DNA of 55,351 bases from Gammaproteobacteria bacterium. GTDB taxonomy: Bacteria; Pseudomonadota; Gammaproteobacteria; Pseudomonadales; Halieaceae. This document shows positions 1-6,968 of this stretch, one piece after another. The first letter of the stretch is position 1. Each line of letters starts with the position of its first letter. A program made the position numbers and the translations under genes. The notes below the pieces were generated by a model. That model saw only the letters and a program-made list of their open reading frames with translations, did no database searches and was not told the origin of the DNA. The stretch is from the NCBI GenBank assembly GCA_030426545.1, contig JAUHYL010000022.1, forward strand, positions 1-55,351, given 5' to 3'.

Positions 1-12
1 TAGCCTAACCCC

Positions 13-58
13 ACCAACAAAAAAGCCCACCCCTGATGGGGTGGGCTTTTTTGTTGGT
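13..58. terminator. Perfect 21-bp inverted repeat, bidirectional intrinsic terminator
   Basis: Arms 13-33 and 38-58 are exact reverse complements around a 4-base loop (TGAT), with a GC-rich stem and six-base A and T runs on either side. It can work in both directions. Read on the minus strand it lies just beyond the 3' end of tRNA-Val as it would have been before insertion, so it is probably the displaced native tRNA terminator. Its right arm overlaps the att repeat at 54-58. Confidence 0.85.
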
Positions 59-68
59 AGGACTACCC
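54..68. repeat. att direct repeat, distal end of element
   Basis: TTGGTAGGACTACCC is identical to 8915-8929. It duplicates the last bases of tRNA-Val (acceptor strand, discriminator and CCA) plus neighbouring tRNA sequence, as expected for a tRNA-targeting tyrosine integrase. Confidence 0.9.
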
Positions 69-130
69 TCTAACGTCAAATATTCTTAACTAGTTGATAT
101 ATATAGTATTTAATCTACAACGATTCATAT

Positions 131-151
131 ATACCCCCATTTATACCCCCA
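131..151. promoter_or_regulatory. Candidate integrase arm-type sites, distal side
   Basis: ATACCCCCA occurs twice (131-139 and 143-151) with a 12-bp period, about 65 bp inside the att repeat. A matching pair with the same 12-bp period sits inside the opposite end (8783-8803). Paired repeats near both att cores are the usual layout of tyrosine-integrase arm sites; the assignment is inference. Confidence 0.5.
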
Positions 152-281
152 ACTAAGGTCTCACACCCCCGAAATCCACCGCCCCGGAAGGCTATAGTTT
201 CTTGAACCGCATCAAAGGCGCCGAGTCCTTGGGAACCTCGCAACTCTTGGAAATTCGTGAATCTTCAATGATTACTTGAAA

Positions 282-331
282 TTGGGTAATAAATACCTAA
301 TATTGAATTTGGGTATTTTATACCCTATACT
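282..331 (+). promoter_or_regulatory. Promoter with two operator palindromes for the toxin-antitoxin operon
   Basis: A -35 element TTGAAT (303-308) and a -10 element TATACT (326-331) are 17 bp apart. A perfect inverted repeat, GGGTAT-TTT-ATACCC (311-325), fills the spacer exactly. A related imperfect palindrome (282-300, GGTA...TACC core) lies just upstream. A protein bound at 311-325 would block RNA polymerase, which fits autorepression by the HTH protein encoded at 703-1155. Confidence 0.6.
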
Positions 332-376
332 CCGATGCCCGCCGGCAGGGAGGTTCAGCTTCCGGCTGATTAAAGA

Positions 377-700
377 ATGCAAGGAAACGTCCACAATTTA
401 GCAGACCACCCTAAGCAAATTAGGGCTTTGGTTGCGGAACTGACGGCAGATTTGTCTTGTGTCGACTTTTCCGAAAACCTTAACGATCTCGTTCAGGCAC
501 GAAAGGTGAGCATGCGGGCCATTTGGCACGTGCTTGAGGATGGTGAAATTGTTGACGAGCATACCAGCCGGAATGACAACGGACTCTATCTCAAAATGTA
601 CGACGTTGTTGCAGGTATTCATATTTATGTTGACTTGGTGGTTGAGCCAGGAGAGCAAAGAATTGTTGTCTTATGGGCTGAAGAGGAAGAGGAGGAGTGA
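377..700 (+). CDS. Small protein upstream of HTH antitoxin, probable toxin
   Basis: This is a 107-residue acidic protein that I do not recognise with certainty. Its central part (about residues 45-103) alternates charged and hydrophobic residues, with HVLEDGEIVDEH followed by beta-strand-like segments. It loosely resembles small DUF4258-type proteins that occur as toxins. The C-terminus is a run of glutamates, and the DNA encoding them (GGAGG at 691-695) doubles as the ribosome binding site of the next gene. It is the first gene of an operon driven from 303-331, with a palindrome between -35 and -10. The ATG at 377 has only a weak ribosome binding site. Its toxin role is inferred from the small size, tight coupling and HTH partner. 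Confidence 0.6.
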   Translation: MQGNVHNLADHPKQIRALVAELTADLSCVDFSENLNDLVQARKVSMRAIWHVLEDGEIVDEHTSRNDNGLYLKMYDVVAGIHIYVDLVVEPGEQRIVVLWAEEEEEE

Positions 701-702
701 CC

Positions 703-1155
703 ATGAAATCTGAAAAGCTCTTTCGCTACGCTGCGAGCGGCCTTCCAGACGTTTGGTTAGCTGGAGGAGTTACTGAGCGCACAACTCAAAATGGCACGGT
801 ATTCCACATTGATCAGGTGAAAGATTTACACCAGGCGATCGGACTTAATCTCGTCCAAAAAGAGGGGATACTGACGCCTGACGAATTTCGATTCTTAAGG
901 ACGGAGATGCACTTTTCTCGTCGAAATCTAGCCGAGCTAATGGATGTATCTGGCGAAACTATAAAGTCATGGGAGTCAGGCAAGTCCGACATCCGAAAAA
1001 TGGCCGATGCTTGTCTAAGAAATCTTTATTTGGACCATATTCATAACGACAAGATTAGATCACTAATCTCTAAAATCAATCATGAGGAGCGACAAGCAGT
1101 AAAACTTTGCCTGTCTAAAACAACCCAGGGCTGGCAGAAAACCGTTGCCAACTGA
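703..1155 (+). CDS. XRE-type HTH protein, probable antitoxin/autorepressor
   Basis: This 150-residue protein has an N-terminal YAASGLPDVWLAGG segment followed by a conserved-looking LHQAIGLNLV region. A helix-turn-helix lies at about residues 70-100 (SRRNLAELMDVSGETIKSWE), followed by a helical tail. The N-terminal module plus HTH is typical of antitoxin-type regulators. ATG 703 is preferred over an upstream GTG at 697 because GGAGG at 691-695 lies 7 bases before it. The start lies 2 bases after the upstream stop codon, so translational coupling is likely. It probably binds the palindromes at 282-325. An intrinsic terminator follows at 1175-1198. Confidence 0.75.
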   Translation: MKSEKLFRYAASGLPDVWLAGGVTERTTQNGTVFHIDQVKDLHQAIGLNLVQKEGILTPDEFRFLRTEMHFSRRNLAELMDVSGETIKSWESGKSDIRKMADACLRNLYLDHIHNDKIRSLISKINHEERQAVKLCLSKTTQGWQKTVAN

Positions 1156-1174
1156 TCAATAGTCTTTAGAAGTT

Positions 1175-1198
1175 ACCCCGCTTCGTGCGGGGTTTTTT
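1175..1198 (+). terminator. Intrinsic terminator of the toxin-antitoxin operon
   Basis: The hairpin ACCCCGC-TTCG-TGCGGGG is followed by six T, 19 bases after the antitoxin stop codon. The UUCG-type tetraloop makes it very stable. Confidence 0.9.
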
Positions 1199-1292
1199 AT
1201 GCCTGGACAGTTTGCCCTTATGCTCGATCGATTCAATTTTCCTTCAATAGTCGTTTGTCGGGGCTCCGTTGACGAACGGCTCATTGATTACC

Positions 1293-1359
1293 CCCCCGGG
1301 GTCTTTTTGAAATCGGGTCTTGTATATGTGACCTGGGTGCCCGACAAATTTTGGAAATT
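1293..1359. repeat. 67-bp perfect repeat, copy 1
   Basis: It is identical to 3262-3328 over all 67 bases and sits in an otherwise gene-free stretch (1199-1415). It contains a TCGGG...CCCGA dyad and an A/T-rich end (AAATTTTGGAAATT). With copy 2 it brackets the cargo module at 1416-3257. Its nature is unknown; no integron attC core is evident. Confidence 0.9.
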
Positions 1360-1415
1360 TCTGAACCCCAACTACAGCCGAGCCATAATGCGTCATAACA
1401 AGGGTAGCTGGTGGT

Positions 1416-1901
1416 TCACTTCTGCCCAACCACTCTCAACATCATATCGTTGAGCATATTCGAGTATTCCGCTTCTGAACCACAGACTTCTATCGTGGCC
1501 CTTGCTTTCTCCTCAAAATCTTCCGGCTCGAGTTCAAGCATGCCCAAAACATAGGTCTTCGATGTGTCGCGCAACGAGTCAGCTCTATTTTTCCAAATTT
1601 CATACGCTTCCTGAGTCGAGTCCATGCCCTCGGTCATAAACGTTTCATTCACTTTGACCGCTAGTGCAGACGTCCAAAAATTGCCCCCCAGATTGCTGAC
1701 ATGCTCTGCGAGATTAGGTTTGCCCGACGCGTCATAAAGTTCACTCAGGGCCTCCATGAACCCAGCACAGGCACCGAAAAATTCTTGTTGTTTCTCAACT
1801 GGTTCCAACATAATTTCTGGTCCAGCTTTGGTCACTAGGCTTTCGGCCAAAACCCAGGTAGCAAGTAACATTGCGATCAAAACAGTCGCCACTTTTCTCA
1901 T
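1416..1901 (-). CDS. Exported hypothetical protein
   Basis: This is a 161-residue protein with a clear signal peptide. The positively charged MRK start is followed by a hydrophobic stretch and a likely cleavage after WVLA-E, near residue 20. The mature part is acidic and helical with two cysteines (CAGFMEAL and VCGSEAEY) that could form a disulfide in the periplasm. ATG 1901 is chosen because AGAGGG lies 8 bases upstream; an in-frame GTG at 1910 lacks that spacing. I do not recognise the family. It is the only minus-strand gene inside the repeat-bracketed cargo module. Confidence 0.65.
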   Translation of the reverse strand: MRKVATVLIAMLLATWVLAESLVTKAGPEIMLEPVEKQQEFFGACAGFMEALSELYDASGKPNLAEHVSNLGGNFWTSALAVKVNETFMTEGMDSTQEAYEIWKNRADSLRDTSKTYVLGMLELEPEDFEEKARATIEVCGSEAEYSNMLNDMMLRVVGQK

Positions 1902-2170
1902 CGACCACACCCTCTAAACCAGCCTAGTAGTTCCAGATTATTTGCAACATCGAAGAACCTCAACCTAACTTGGATACTAGCAAAAGGGGGCAGATTATAT
2001 ACTGGTCCCCAACTAGGCATGCCCCACCCACGCCACCAGTCTTGGATTGCGGGCTTGAACTGGGTGTGGAAACTGGCCATTGCCCTTACAATAGCAGTAA
2101 CGCCGTCATCCATTAGGAAGCCCGACAGCGTTGCCCCGGAACTCCTATAGTCTCCTTAGGAGGAGAACCT

Positions 2171-2515
2171 ATGACCGGCATATATATATTGTTTGCTTGG
2201 ACACTCTTATTCGCGACAGTTGCTTGGGCTGATACGGTTGAACTGTACTGCAGAGATTCGACCGGTGCCGAAAGTTTCGCGGTAGTCGTCGACCAAGTGA
2301 GCGAATCGCTTGTTTTGAACGGTGAAGCTGTTGGCGCCAGAAATGATGGTGGGGGAAGCCCTCAATACATCTGGCGATGCGGTCATGTAGATGCAAGTAT
2401 AAGGTACCGCCTCCTATTGGATCGCCAAACATTAGAGTTTGATTACTGGGAATTATCGGAAGGCAGCAAGATCACCAGAAGTGGAGTTTGTCAGAAACTC
2501 GAATTAAAAATATGA
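2171..2515 (+). CDS. Small exported hypothetical protein
   Basis: This 114-residue protein starts with a signal peptide (hydrophobic residues 4-19, then AWA-D at the probable cleavage site). The mature part contains three cysteines and looks beta-rich, suggesting a small secreted or periplasmic domain. A strong AGGAGG ribosome binding site lies just before the ATG. No known family is recognised. It is followed by another exported-protein gene (2575), probably in the same transcript, inside the module between the two 67-bp repeats. Confidence 0.65.
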   Translation: MTGIYILFAWTLLFATVAWADTVELYCRDSTGAESFAVVVDQVSESLVLNGEAVGARNDGGGSPQYIWRCGHVDASIRYRLLLDRQTLEFDYWELSEGSKITRSGVCQKLELKI

Positions 2516-2574
2516 CCGCAGCAGATAGTTTAAGTGGGGCAGTGAATAGCAAGTATGATCTTTGGAGGCTATGC

Positions 2575-2988
2575 ATGCGCTGGGCGTTTTTTTTCTTTGT
2601 TATGCTCATTGTTGACCCCGTGACCGCTTCTAATCTCAAGTGCACCACTAGGGACGCTGTCTACCTCGAAGAAGATGGCACCTTCCATGCACATCCATCG
2701 CGAGAGCGCAATTTGAGGAAGGTATTTTTCGTGGATACCTTAACCGGCGAGATGACCGGCGAACTGACCAACGTCATTGGCACGCTAGGGAAACCGGTAT
2801 TGCTGGATAAAGATGTGCCTGAGTATGGGCCACTGAAGGTGCTAACTTTTTTAAACCCCGGAGACAATCCCGGTTCAATCTACTACTTGCAGATCAACTG
2901 GCTACACAAGAAAGAGAAACCCTTCATGTACCTAACAAGCGACTTCGGAATTGTCACCGGCACTTGTGTAGATACTCAGTTACCGTAA
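2575..2988 (+). CDS. Small exported hypothetical protein
   Basis: This 137-residue protein has a signal peptide (MRW, a hydrophobic FFFFVMLIV core, then VTAS-N near residue 18). The mature part carries two cysteines, one at each end (LKCTTRD and GTCVDTQ), which could pair. ATG 2575 is chosen over two upstream in-frame starts because GGAGG (2563-2567) lies 7 bases before it and because this start gives a normal signal peptide. It probably shares a transcript with the gene at 2171. The family is unknown. Confidence 0.62.
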   Translation: MRWAFFFFVMLIVDPVTASNLKCTTRDAVYLEEDGTFHAHPSRERNLRKVFFVDTLTGEMTGELTNVIGTLGKPVLLDKDVPEYGPLKVLTFLNPGDNPGSIYYLQINWLHKKEKPFMYLTSDFGIVTGTCVDTQLP

Positions 2989-3089
2989 GAATTGCAAAAT
3001 ATCCAACCAAGAAATCACAGCATTGGGGACAGGCCCAAGCTTGCAAAGCTGTCGATTAGAAAGATGCACTCACTTTGGAGGCTGTCGCA

Positions 3090-3257
3090 TTGGAACTAAC
3101 GGAGCAGGGATTACTCTTACTCATTCTAATAATCACAGGCTGGTCACATCTGAGCCAAGAGCGTCGCGCAGAGAGATTTGAGCGTGAGATTACTAACCAA
3201 CTCGATAGGATCGAGTCCCAGATCGAGCTTTTGCATACCAGGGACGATTCCTTCTAA
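3090..3257 (+). CDS. Short single-span membrane protein with coiled-coil tail
   Basis: This 55-residue protein has one hydrophobic span (LLLLILIITGW, about residues 8-19). A charged amphipathic segment rich in E, R and Q follows, which could form a coiled coil. The start is TTG 3090, with GGAGG at 3077-3081 and an 8-base gap. The same TTTGGAGGCT context precedes the gene at 2575. The stop lies 4 bases before the second 67-bp repeat. Its role is unknown; the architecture resembles small membrane-anchored accessory proteins. Confidence 0.5.
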   Translation: MELTEQGLLLLILIITGWSHLSQERRAERFEREITNQLDRIESQIELLHTRDDSF

Positions 3258-3261
3258 CCCA

Positions 3262-3328
3262 CCCCCGGGGTCTTTTTGAAATCGGGTCTTGTATATGTGA
3301 CCTGGGTGCCCGACAAATTTTGGAAATT
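3262..3328. repeat. 67-bp perfect repeat, copy 2
   Basis: It is identical to 1293-1359 and begins 4 bases after the stop of the small membrane-protein gene at 3090. Homology ends abruptly on both sides (3261 and 3329 both differ from copy 1), so the copies have defined borders. Confidence 0.9.
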
Positions 3329-3393
3329 CCCTAGGCCATGGCAGCAAAGCCAAATTAGATGGGTTCACTGAAAGGAAGAAGAGAGAACAAAGG

Positions 3394-3942
3394 TCAAGAT
3401 TCGGCTCGCCACAACGACTCTAGGTACTCATGAGCTTTTGTCGAAAGTTGGTTGTGCAGGTCCCACCACTTCAATACGCGTGACTGCAGTTCTTCCTTAT
3501 CGTACTTGAGCAGCATATTGACTGAGCTGGCCAGCAATACTTGGTCATATGTGCTAGTTATCAATGGCGCAAACTCCTTCGGGAATACAAGCCTTGCTTC
3601 GTTGTACGCCTTTAGCAACTCAACATTGACCCTATCCAACCGTGCTACAGCCTCCTTTTGGTCCGTTTCGGAGGGATCTGTGCCAGCTTCATCCATCAAC
3701 AACTGCTTAGTTGCTATCGACGTATCGCCAGCTTCATGACAAGTACCCAAGAAGTTGACGATAGCTCTTCGAGCCTCGTCATATCTCTTATCTGCCCGTG
3801 TGGCTTGAGTCCTTAGTCGGAATTGCTCATCTTCCCGCCAAGCAGCCCACCAAGCTCCCGATATGGCTCCAACAAGAGGGCCAACAGCGCCCCATATTGC
3901 CGCCCATGGCAGCGACTTCACCTCACTCCAAAATGATGACAT
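3394..3942 (-). CDS. Membrane-anchored helical hypothetical protein
   Basis: This is a 182-residue protein. Residues 11-33 (AAIWGAVGPLVGAISGAWWAAW) are a likely single membrane span, followed by a long, charged, mostly helical domain. No catalytic motif is apparent. It lies outside the repeat-bracketed module, between the second 67-bp repeat and the terminase-like gene. I do not recognise the family. The layout of one anchor plus a cytoplasmic helical domain recalls small phage-exclusion or effector proteins, but nothing in the sequence proves this. Confidence 0.6.
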   Translation of the reverse strand: MSSFWSEVKSLPWAAIWGAVGPLVGAISGAWWAAWREDEQFRLRTQATRADKRYDEARRAIVNFLGTCHEAGDTSIATKQLLMDEAGTDPSETDQKEAVARLDRVNVELLKAYNEARLVFPKEFAPLITSTYDQVLLASSVNMLLKYDKEELQSRVLKWWDLHNQLSTKAHEYLESLWRAES

Positions 3943-4073
3943 GGCACAGCCTATTTGCTTAAAAGGCCAAAGATACCGCCTTTCTCGCCAGTTGATTCAT
4001 TGACGCTATTGACTGCATGTAGCATATAGCTACACACTATGGAAATACAACAACCTGCATTGGTGCATTAGTA

Positions 4074-4526
4074 ATGCCAGATATAGATGATTCAGTACAT
4101 CACTTGAATGAGTTAAAGCTCACACGTCGCAGGCCCGGCTTAAAGCCTGGTCAAAAGCATTCTGGGAGCTTCAGAAAGGGCCATGATCCTCGAAGAAATA
4201 CCCACGGCAGTCGAATGCTCAGCAAGGAATTCCTGACGCTCGTGCGGGAAAACTCTGAGCAGGCCGTGGAGGTTGTGGTCCGCTGTATGAATGATGAACA
4301 AGCGTCCTGGCGGGACAGAACGGCGGCGGCTGGACTGATTATTAGCTACGCGCATGGCAAGCCAGTAGACCGCCTGGCGGTGACCTCAATGGATGAGTCT
4401 CAGCGTAGCAGTGGCTCAAGGCCATCAATGTCTGAGCTGATGGCGAGAGTCGAGGGCTACATGGAACGACAAGAAGCACTCGAGGGGGAAGCAGTCGAAA
4501 CACCCCACGACGCCCAACCTGATTAA
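4074..4526 (+). CDS. DUF5681-like protein, resembles phage small terminase subunit
   Basis: This is a 150-residue protein. The basic N-terminus has the glycine-rich FRKGHDPRRN motif (about residues 37-46) typical of DUF5681 and related small-terminase-like proteins. It is followed by a helical region ending in AHGKPVDRL, another hallmark of these proteins, and a low-complexity acidic tail. Phage TerS proteins recognise the packaging site; in satellites a private TerS redirects a helper phage's packaging. A symmetric CCGAT array starts 35 bases after the stop. It is the only plus-strand gene in this half of the element. The family call is from motif memory; the role is inferred. Confidence 0.6.
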   Translation: MPDIDDSVHHLNELKLTRRRPGLKPGQKHSGSFRKGHDPRRNTHGSRMLSKEFLTLVRENSEQAVEVVVRCMNDEQASWRDRTAAAGLIISYAHGKPVDRLAVTSMDESQRSSGSRPSMSELMARVEGYMERQEALEGEAVETPHDAQPD

Positions 4527-4561
4527 TCACTGCGTTTTTTTCAACACACCCATCCACCCAC

Positions 4562-4601
4562 CCGATAAAACCGATAAATTCGAATAAATCGGTAAAATCG
4601 G
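4562..4601. promoter_or_regulatory. Symmetric array of four CCGAT boxes (candidate origin or packaging site)
   Basis: CCGAT occurs at 4562 and 4571, and its complement ATCGG at 4588 and 4597. Each pair has a 9-bp period, and the four are placed exactly symmetrically about a central TTCGAA (4579-4584). The linker A runs are not complementary, so this looks like a protein-binding array rather than an RNA hairpin. It lies between the convergent ends of the small-terminase-like gene and the primase-like gene. A role in element replication or packaging is inference; a terminator is less likely. Confidence 0.55.
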
Positions 4602-4628
4602 TACGGCATATGTGCATTCTGAAAAAAT

Positions 4629-6158
4629 TCACTCTTCGATATCGTGTGGATTCTTGTAATAAACGCAGCGAGGTTTAGTGCCCGTCTTAACCTCAAGCGC
4701 ACCAATATAACCGTGATCGACTAAAGCTTTTAGAGCGGTATCTATCTCATCGGCGCTGGCCAGGCCAGACCACCCCTTATTGTTGAAATCTGATTTAGTA
4801 AACGGGTTTGGGAGCGTATCGAATCGCTTTAGGAGGCTACGTGCGCCATGGTACTGGTCAGACGCGAGCGCATAGATACGCCGAGCATGTGCCTCTAGAA
4901 AGTCACACCACACCGTTGCACGGGTTGCGGCTATATCCCCTATTTCACCCTCGGCACCATCAGCTAGATGGAAGATCAGCGCCAATGCAGGCATTAGGCT
5001 ATGCATTTTGACGAGGTGTGCCTCGACATGTGTATCTCGCTCCGTTGCCTCCTTGACGAGCATAGCCTCATACCATTCATCAAAGACAATCTGAGCGTCA
5101 GGGTCGAACCCCATACCAGCCTCGCTGCCGTCAAAATCAGGTAGTTTATCGATGCTCTCAAATAGGTCCGCTACTCGCCGCTTAGCCGCCTCGTTGGGTT
5201 TCCTGTCGACGCGGGCAGGCGGTAAAGGGTCAGGCCAAACCATTAATTGAAAGCGCTGCAACAAGCCGTCGTCGCCGTTACCTGACGCCATGGATCGAAG
5301 ATAGGGCCGGACTTTTGCAGGCTGAATGCCGCCTACAATGCCTAGACAAAGGCTGGGTACATGGATACTACCCCGGCCAATACGGTCCCATGAAAATGAA
5401 GCATTACCGTTCCATGCTTCCAGAAAGAATGCCCGGTCCTGCTCGCGTCCGACCTGATCCAACGAAGCCAACCATCCCGTTAATTCATCACGATAAAGCA
5501 GCAAACCGTTTGGGTTTTCTCGTAGCAACTCGCCGGCTTTTTCTATGGTCGAATCGTTCAGAACGTACCGCTTTTGCGCTGGCGGCTCAGGTTCCTCCCG
5601 GTCTATTGCTTCGAGCATACTACGAGCCTCTGCGATGTCTCGCTTAGCGGCCTTTTTAAGATCGACTTCTTGTGCTTTGCGGTACACCTTCGCTGCTTCA
5701 ACACTAATTGCGTGGTCTTTACTTTCAAGCTCGAACCGATGCCGTGCGTCGTTTTCTAGTGATTTGGTAAATGACAGTGCAGCACCCAGAGCTGGAGACT
5801 TTTTGGTTGATGGGCCGCCAATACACGCTCCCCAGAGGTTAGGCACCACCACCCACTCACTTTCCTCCCGTTTAGGCCGTACCGCCAGACGTCGGCCAAT
5901 AAGACTGCCCAAGGCGCACAGTACGCCCACTGCAACAAAGTCCAGGGGCATACGATCCATGCGCTCTGCTGTGTCCTGTACCCAGTCTCGAAGTGCATTC
6001 GGCAACATGTCTGCCTTTAGTTCCGGTACGGGTAGTAGGTCTCTCCCTAGCGGTTTGGGATCATGCCAGGCTAGTGGGTCTAACAGGATTTCGTGGGCGC
6101 TAAATTCTTCAGCACGTTGCTCGAGTTCAAGCGCTTCCATACGACGCCCCCGTCGCAT
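4629..6158 (-). CDS. DUF3987 primase/helicase-like replication protein
   Basis: This is a 509-residue protein. A P-loop-like GGPSTKKSP sits at residues 114-122, and the hydrophobic strand GLLLYRDELTGWLASLD (about 218-234) is the Walker-B-like segment usual in DUF3987. The NDSTIE motif at 201-206 and the GIVGGIQP segment are also typical. The last ~100 residues look like a winged-helix domain. DUF3987 proteins are common replication proteins of satellites and islands. The P-loop has T-K-K-S rather than G-K-S/T, as in many members. The start overlaps the upstream small gene by 32 bases; an internal ATG (6140) would reduce this to 14. It probably acts on the CCGAT array just beyond its 3' end. 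Confidence 0.85.
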   Translation of the reverse strand: MRRGRRMEALELEQRAEEFSAHEILLDPLAWHDPKPLGRDLLPVPELKADMLPNALRDWVQDTAERMDRMPLDFVAVGVLCALGSLIGRRLAVRPKREESEWVVVPNLWGACIGGPSTKKSPALGAALSFTKSLENDARHRFELESKDHAISVEAAKVYRKAQEVDLKKAAKRDIAEARSMLEAIDREEPEPPAQKRYVLNDSTIEKAGELLRENPNGLLLYRDELTGWLASLDQVGREQDRAFFLEAWNGNASFSWDRIGRGSIHVPSLCLGIVGGIQPAKVRPYLRSMASGNGDDGLLQRFQLMVWPDPLPPARVDRKPNEAAKRRVADLFESIDKLPDFDGSEAGMGFDPDAQIVFDEWYEAMLVKEATERDTHVEAHLVKMHSLMPALALIFHLADGAEGEIGDIAATRATVWCDFLEAHARRIYALASDQYHGARSLLKRFDTLPNPFTKSDFNNKGWSGLASADEIDTALKALVDHGYIGALEVKTGTKPRCVYYKNPHDIEE

Positions 6159-6309
6159 AGCACACTGCCTGGAAGGCTAGAAACCGCTTGTTCTGCTGCT
6201 CTGTAGGTCTCCCCCCTGCCCTAACTAAATGACGGTACTGCATGCACCAGCGATGCATGGCGAGTAGCTCAGATCGGGAAAAATTGGCTGTCGGATGGTC
6301 TATAAGCAT
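6127..6309 (-). CDS. Small hypothetical protein in the replication operon
   Basis: This 60-residue, mostly helical, basic protein (YRHLVRAGGRPTEQQNKRFLAFQ) has no recognised domain. It overlaps the preceding gene (6300-6509) by 10 bases and the primase-like gene by up to 32 bases. It is therefore likely co-translated in an AlpA-small-small-primase operon. Short overlapping genes of this sort are common between alpA and the primase in satellites and P4-like islands. It could be a DNA-binding or accessory replication factor, but nothing shows this directly. Confidence 0.55.
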   Translation of the reverse strand: MLIDHPTANFSRSELLAMHRWCMQYRHLVRAGGRPTEQQNKRFLAFQAVCYATGASYGSA

Positions 6310-6509
6310 CGGCCAAACCTCACAGACTCTTTGCGAGCATGATTGAGCGCGATTAGGTCAATAAGCCGCCTCCTCTGCTCTGGGCTTTGCTTGCTCAGCG
6401 GTATAGCGGCCAGTTCATTTATAGCTTCATGCTCATGGTTGCCCGCTGTGTTCTTCTGATGCAATTTCTCTCTGCGCTTTAATCGCGCAGTCTCGATTTG
6501 CACAATCAT
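6300..6509 (-). CDS. Small basic hypothetical protein in the replication operon
   Basis: This is a 69-residue protein rich in arginine, lysine and glutamine (RLKRREKLHQKN...SPEQRRRLIDLIALNHARK). It looks all-helical. ATG 6509 is preferred because GGGGA lies 5 bases before it; a TTG at 6521 is also in frame. It is the first of two tiny overlapping genes downstream of the AlpA-like regulator. No family is recognised. The basic character suggests nucleic-acid binding, which is inference only. Confidence 0.5.
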   Translation of the reverse strand: MIVQIETARLKRREKLHQKNTAGNHEHEAINELAAIPLSKQSPEQRRRLIDLIALNHARKESVRFGRCL

Positions 6510-6561
6510 CACATTCCCCAATGCAAATTGATCTCTCTAAGGCTTGCTGTGGCGGCAAGCC

Positions 6562-6816
6562 CTAGTCCAATTTAGGTGCTGAAGTAACCCACTTTTCAGC
6601 TACTTCCGAGTCTGCGCGCGACAGCGCTACACGTTCGGTCAGCCAGAGATTTATTTCTGATTTGAGCCAACCAGATGCACGGGGGCCTAGCTTTATAGGC
6701 TTTGGGAATTTCCCATCAGCCGCTAATGCATGCGCATGACTTCGGCTGATGGGTACGATCTTGGCCACTTCAGGCCAGCGTAATACAGGATCAATGGTTA
6801 CTGTTTGCTTTGCCAT
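6562..6816 (-). CDS. AlpA-family transcriptional regulator (MerR-like HTH)
   Basis: This 84-residue protein has the AlpA layout: a helix-turn-helix with VAKIVPISRSHAHALAADGKFP (about residues 17-38), then the KPIKLGPRASGWLKSEINLWL segment that matches the 'RxxxWxxxEIxxWL' ending of the family. AlpA proteins switch on excision or replication genes of P4-like prophages and islands. It is the first gene of the operon leading to the primase-like gene. AAGGAG lies 10 bases before the ATG. It may act on the dyad in its own upstream region (6863-6892) or on the integrase promoter. Confidence 0.88.
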   Translation of the reverse strand: MAKQTVTIDPVLRWPEVAKIVPISRSHAHALAADGKFPKPIKLGPRASGWLKSEINLWLTERVALSRADSEVAEKWVTSAPKLD

Positions 6817-6851
6817 GCCTTTCGCTCTCCTTGGGCGTTATCGACACCTAT

Positions 6852-6892
6852 AGAATAGGAGGCGTGAGAGGGATTAGTAACCGTCACTCACG
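6852..6892 (-). promoter_or_regulatory. Candidate alpA promoter and overlapping dyad
   Basis: On the minus strand TTACTA (6875-6880) and TATTCT (6852-6857) are separated by 17 bp. An inverted repeat CGTGAG/CTCACG (6863-6868 and 6887-6892) spans the -35 region and could bind a regulator. The -35 match is weak. Confidence 0.35.
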
Positions 6893-6968
6893 TTAGAAGC
6901 GCGTAAAACGAGCGAATAGAGGCAAAAATTAGAAGTGTTAGAGTTTGTTCGGACTGGTTCCGGACTAA

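Noticed and set aside
1199-1453. 84-codon plus-strand reading frame
   Set aside because: It starts inside the T run of the terminator at 1175-1198, runs through the 67-bp repeat, has no ribosome binding site and overlaps the 3' end of the opposite-strand gene.
1898-2113. 71-codon minus-strand frame upstream of the exported protein gene
   Set aside because: No ribosome binding site, no family features, and it overlaps the leader of the better supported gene starting at 1901.
1293-3328. Integron gene-cassette array with attC sites
   Set aside because: The repeats flank short ORFs as cassettes would, but they are identical rather than variable, lack visible RYYYAAC/GTTRRRY cores, and no integron integrase is present.
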